Shown piece by piece: positions 46,739 to 48,428 of a DNA stretch of 48,428 nt. The notes below the pieces were generated by a model that had not been told where the DNA came from, did not search any database, and saw only the letters and a program-made list of their open reading frames with translations. Made by a program: the position numbers and the translations under genes. Location of the stretch: the NCBI GenBank assembly GCA_947378235.1, contig CANCJE010000004.1, positions 1-48,428 of the forward strand. Direction: 5' to 3'. The stretch's first letter is position 1; every line of letters starts with the position of its first letter. The DNA comes from Caulobacteraceae bacterium (lineage in GTDB: Bacteria > Pseudomonadota > Alphaproteobacteria > Caulobacterales > Caulobacteraceae).

Positions 46739-46822
46739 AAAAACAAACAAGGCCCTCACCCAACCTTCTCCCACAGGGAGAGGGTTTATCAATTCTAGCC
46801 CTCGCCCCCTCGGGGGAGAGGG
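46739..46822. repeat. 84-bp palindromic element, second copy
   Basis: This copy matches 651-734 with five mismatches over 84 bp, including the AAAAACAAACAAGG lead-in. It starts directly upstream of the DUF559 Shine-Dalgarno. The remaining 200 bp up to carB contain no gene that I can see. Confidence 0.9.
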
Positions 46823-46976
46823 CTAAACAAAACGACTCTATCTTGAAATTTTAAACCCAAAACACACCCCTAAACTGCCTCCCTGTCATCAATTTTACGC
46901 AAAGACCCAGAGCGCCCTTGCCCCTTGGCACTCGGCCCTCTAAACGAAGCCCTTAACCTGCATGTTTATCGATTCC

Positions 46977-47001
46977 GGGCCGCACCTCTGTGCGCAGGCC
47001 C
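46977..47001 (+). promoter_or_regulatory. Hairpin before carB
   Basis: GGGCC-GCAC and GTGC-(3-nt bulge)-GGCCC form a 9-bp stem with a CTCT loop, 21 nt before the carB start codon. It may affect carB translation. No further evidence. Confidence 0.3.
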
Positions 47002-47022
47002 TGAACGCGCTTGGATGATGTG

Positions 47023-48428
47023 ATGCCTAAACGTACCGACCTGAAGACCATTCTGATTATCGGCGCTGGCCCTATCGTCATCGGGCAGGCTTGTGAGTTC
47101 GACTATTCAGGGGTTCAGGCCTGCAAGGCCCTACGCGCTGAGGGCTATCGGATCGTGCTGGTCAATTCCAATCCCGCCACGATCATGACCGATCCCGACG
47201 TGGCCGACGCGACCTATATCGAGCCGATCACCCCGCAGATCGTCGCCAAGATCATCGAAAAGGAACGCCCGGACGCGCTTTTGCCCACCATGGGCGGCCA
47301 GACCGCGCTGAACTGCGCTCTGGCGCTCGAGGCCGATGGCACCTTGGCCAAGTACGGCGTCGAGATGATCGGTGCCAATGCCGAGGTCATAGACAAGGCT
47401 GAAGACCGTCAGAAGTTTCGCAATGCGATGGATAAGCTGGGTCTCGAAAGCCCGCGCAGCCGCGCCGCCCATACGATGGAAGAGGCGCTGGAGGCTCAGC
47501 CCTTTGTCGGCCTGCCTGCCATCATCCGACCCTCTTTCACCCTTGCCGGCACGGGCGGCGGCATTGCCTATAATATGGAAGAGTTCCGCGAGATTGTGGA
47601 ACGCGGCCTCGACATGTCCCCGACCAGCGAAGTGCTGATCGAAGAGAGCGTGCTGGGCTGGAAAGAATATGAGATGGAGGTCGTCCGCGATAAGGCCGAC
47701 AACTGCATCATCGTGTGTTCCATCGAGAATATCGATCCGATGGGCGTCCATACGGGCGACTCCATCACGGTCGCCCCGGCCCTGACCCTGACGGACAAGG
47801 AATATCAGTGGATGCGCGCGGCCTCGATTGCTGTGCTGCGCGAGATCGGTGTCGAGACCGGCGGCTCAAACGTCCAGTTCGCGGTCAATCCCAAGGATGG
47901 CCGCATGGTGGTCATTGAGATGAACCCCCGCGTGTCGCGCTCCTCGGCCCTAGCCTCTAAGGCGACGGGCTTTCCCATCGCCAAGGTCGCGGCCCGTCTG
48001 GCCGTCGGCTACACCCTTGATGAGCTGATGAACGACATTACCGGTGCAACCCCGGCCTCGTTCGAACCGACCATCGACTATGTGGTCACCAAGATCCCCC
48101 GCTTTGCCTTCGAGAAATATCCCGGTGCCGAGCCCTATCTGACCACCTCCATGAAGTCGGTGGGCGAGGTCATGGCCATCGGTCGCACCTTTGCCGAAAG
48201 CGCCCAAAAGGCCCTGCGCGGCCTCGAAACCGGCCTGACTGGCTTTAACGAGATCGAGATCGAGGGGGCTGGCGATCCAGAAACCGGCAAGGCCGCCATC
48301 GTTCGCGCGCTGGGCCAGCCGACCCCGGACCGTCTGCGCGTCATTGCTCAGGCCTTCCGCCATGGTCTCAGCGTCGACGAGATCAACGGCGCCTGTTCCT
48401 ACGAGCCCTGGTTCCTGCGCCAGATCGA
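47023..48428 (+). CDS. carB: Carbamoyl-phosphate synthase large subunit (partial)
   Basis: The first 468 residues of CarB are present; the frame runs off the right edge. The opening [20 protein letters not shown] and the following ATP-grasp segments ([59 protein letters not shown]) are characteristic. It makes carbamoyl phosphate from glutamine-derived ammonia, bicarbonate and two ATP for pyrimidine and arginine synthesis. No carA lies directly upstream, unlike in many bacteria. ATG at 47023; GGATGATGTG precedes it. Confidence 0.97.
   Translation, partial: MPKRTDLKTILIIGAGPIVIGQACEFDYSGVQACKALRAEGYRIVLVNSNPATIMTDPDVADATYIEPITPQIVAKIIEKERPDALLPTMGGQTALNCALALEADGTLAKYGVEMIGANAEVIDKAEDRQKFRNAMDKLGLESPRSRAAHTMEEALEAQPFVGLPAIIRPSFTLAGTGGGIAYNMEEFREIVERGLDMSPTSEVLIEESVLGWKEYEMEVVRDKADNCIIVCSIENIDPMGVHTGDSITVAPALTLTDKEYQWMRAASIAVLREIGVETGGSNVQFAVNPKDGRMVVIEMNPRVSRSSALASKATGFPIAKVAARLAVGYTLDELMNDITGATPASFEPTIDYVVTKIPRFAFEKYPGAEPYLTTSMKSVGEVMAIGRTFAESAQKALRGLETGLTGFNEIEIEGAGDPETGKAAIVRALGQPTPDRLRVIAQAFRHGLSVDEINGACSYEPWFLRQI

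Noticed and set aside
46729-46746. Earlier ATG for the DUF559 gene
   Set aside because: The extra six codons contain the Shine-Dalgarno TTTGGAGGG of the ATG at 46728.

Overview
This 48.4 kb window is chromosomal DNA from an alphaproteobacterium, most likely of the order Caulobacterales. The evidence is a FlbT-FlaF-flagellin cluster with a FlmG-type flagellin glycosyltransferase and a FlaEY-like protein, the nifR3(dusB)-ntrB-ntrC-ntrY-ntrX-dat-hfq-hflX gene order, a fused IspDF enzyme and an alphaproteobacterial-type NAD regulator. No phage, plasmid backbone, transposase, CRISPR array, rRNA or tRNA gene is visible. Both window ends cut genes: the 3' end of ppdK on the left and the 5' part of carB on the right.

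Layout. 1-3 kb: ppdK end, an EamA exporter and a KAS III-type synthase. 3-6.6 kb: a small membrane protein coupled to a sterol-desaturase-like oxidase, then a TonB-dependent receptor. 6.8-11.3 kb: an NrtR/NadQ-like regulator with an HD hydrolase, a universal stress protein, two unknown proteins and a MoxR ATPase. 11.5-21.6 kb: the flagellar filament island (flmG, flbT, flaF, two flagellins flanking a FlaG-like gene, a PseH-like acetyltransferase, flaEY-like, and two small cell-envelope proteins). 21.6-30.8 kb: housekeeping genes ssb, an EamA exporter, sodC, gyrA, coaD, two cyclophilins, queA and tgt. 30.8-31.4 kb: an intergenic block made of several palindromic repeat families. 31.4-37.4 kb: acyl-CoA/ACP synthetase, lipA, a COQ10/RatA-like protein, cinA C-domain, ispDF and dusB. 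37.4-46.2 kb: ntrBC, ntrYX, dat, hfq and hflX, many overlapping end to start. 46.2-47.0 kb: a DUF559 endonuclease-like gene embedded in copies of the same repeat families, followed by carB.

How the genes fit together. The flagellar island holds structural subunits, post-transcriptional regulators (FlbT, FlaF), a sugar-precursor acetyltransferase and a transferase that should decorate flagellin. TTAA-N7-(C/T)TAN motifs resembling CtrA boxes lie in the flmG/flbT intergenic region and before flaEY. The Ntr block encodes two histidine kinase/response regulator pairs. Both regulators lack the GAFTGA loop used to contact sigma-54, so they probably act without it.

The most unusual signals are: (1) a DUF559 gene physically fused to and bracketed by dispersed palindromic repeats, one of which has a 94 percent identical 84-bp copy 46 kb away; (2) a Tgt enzyme in which two of the three zinc cysteines are serine; (3) a SodC in which one zinc histidine aligns with aspartate; (4) a flagellin leader with a C9 tract, a G6 tract and a local hairpin that could form alternative structures. 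All calls come from reading the sequence; no database search was run.
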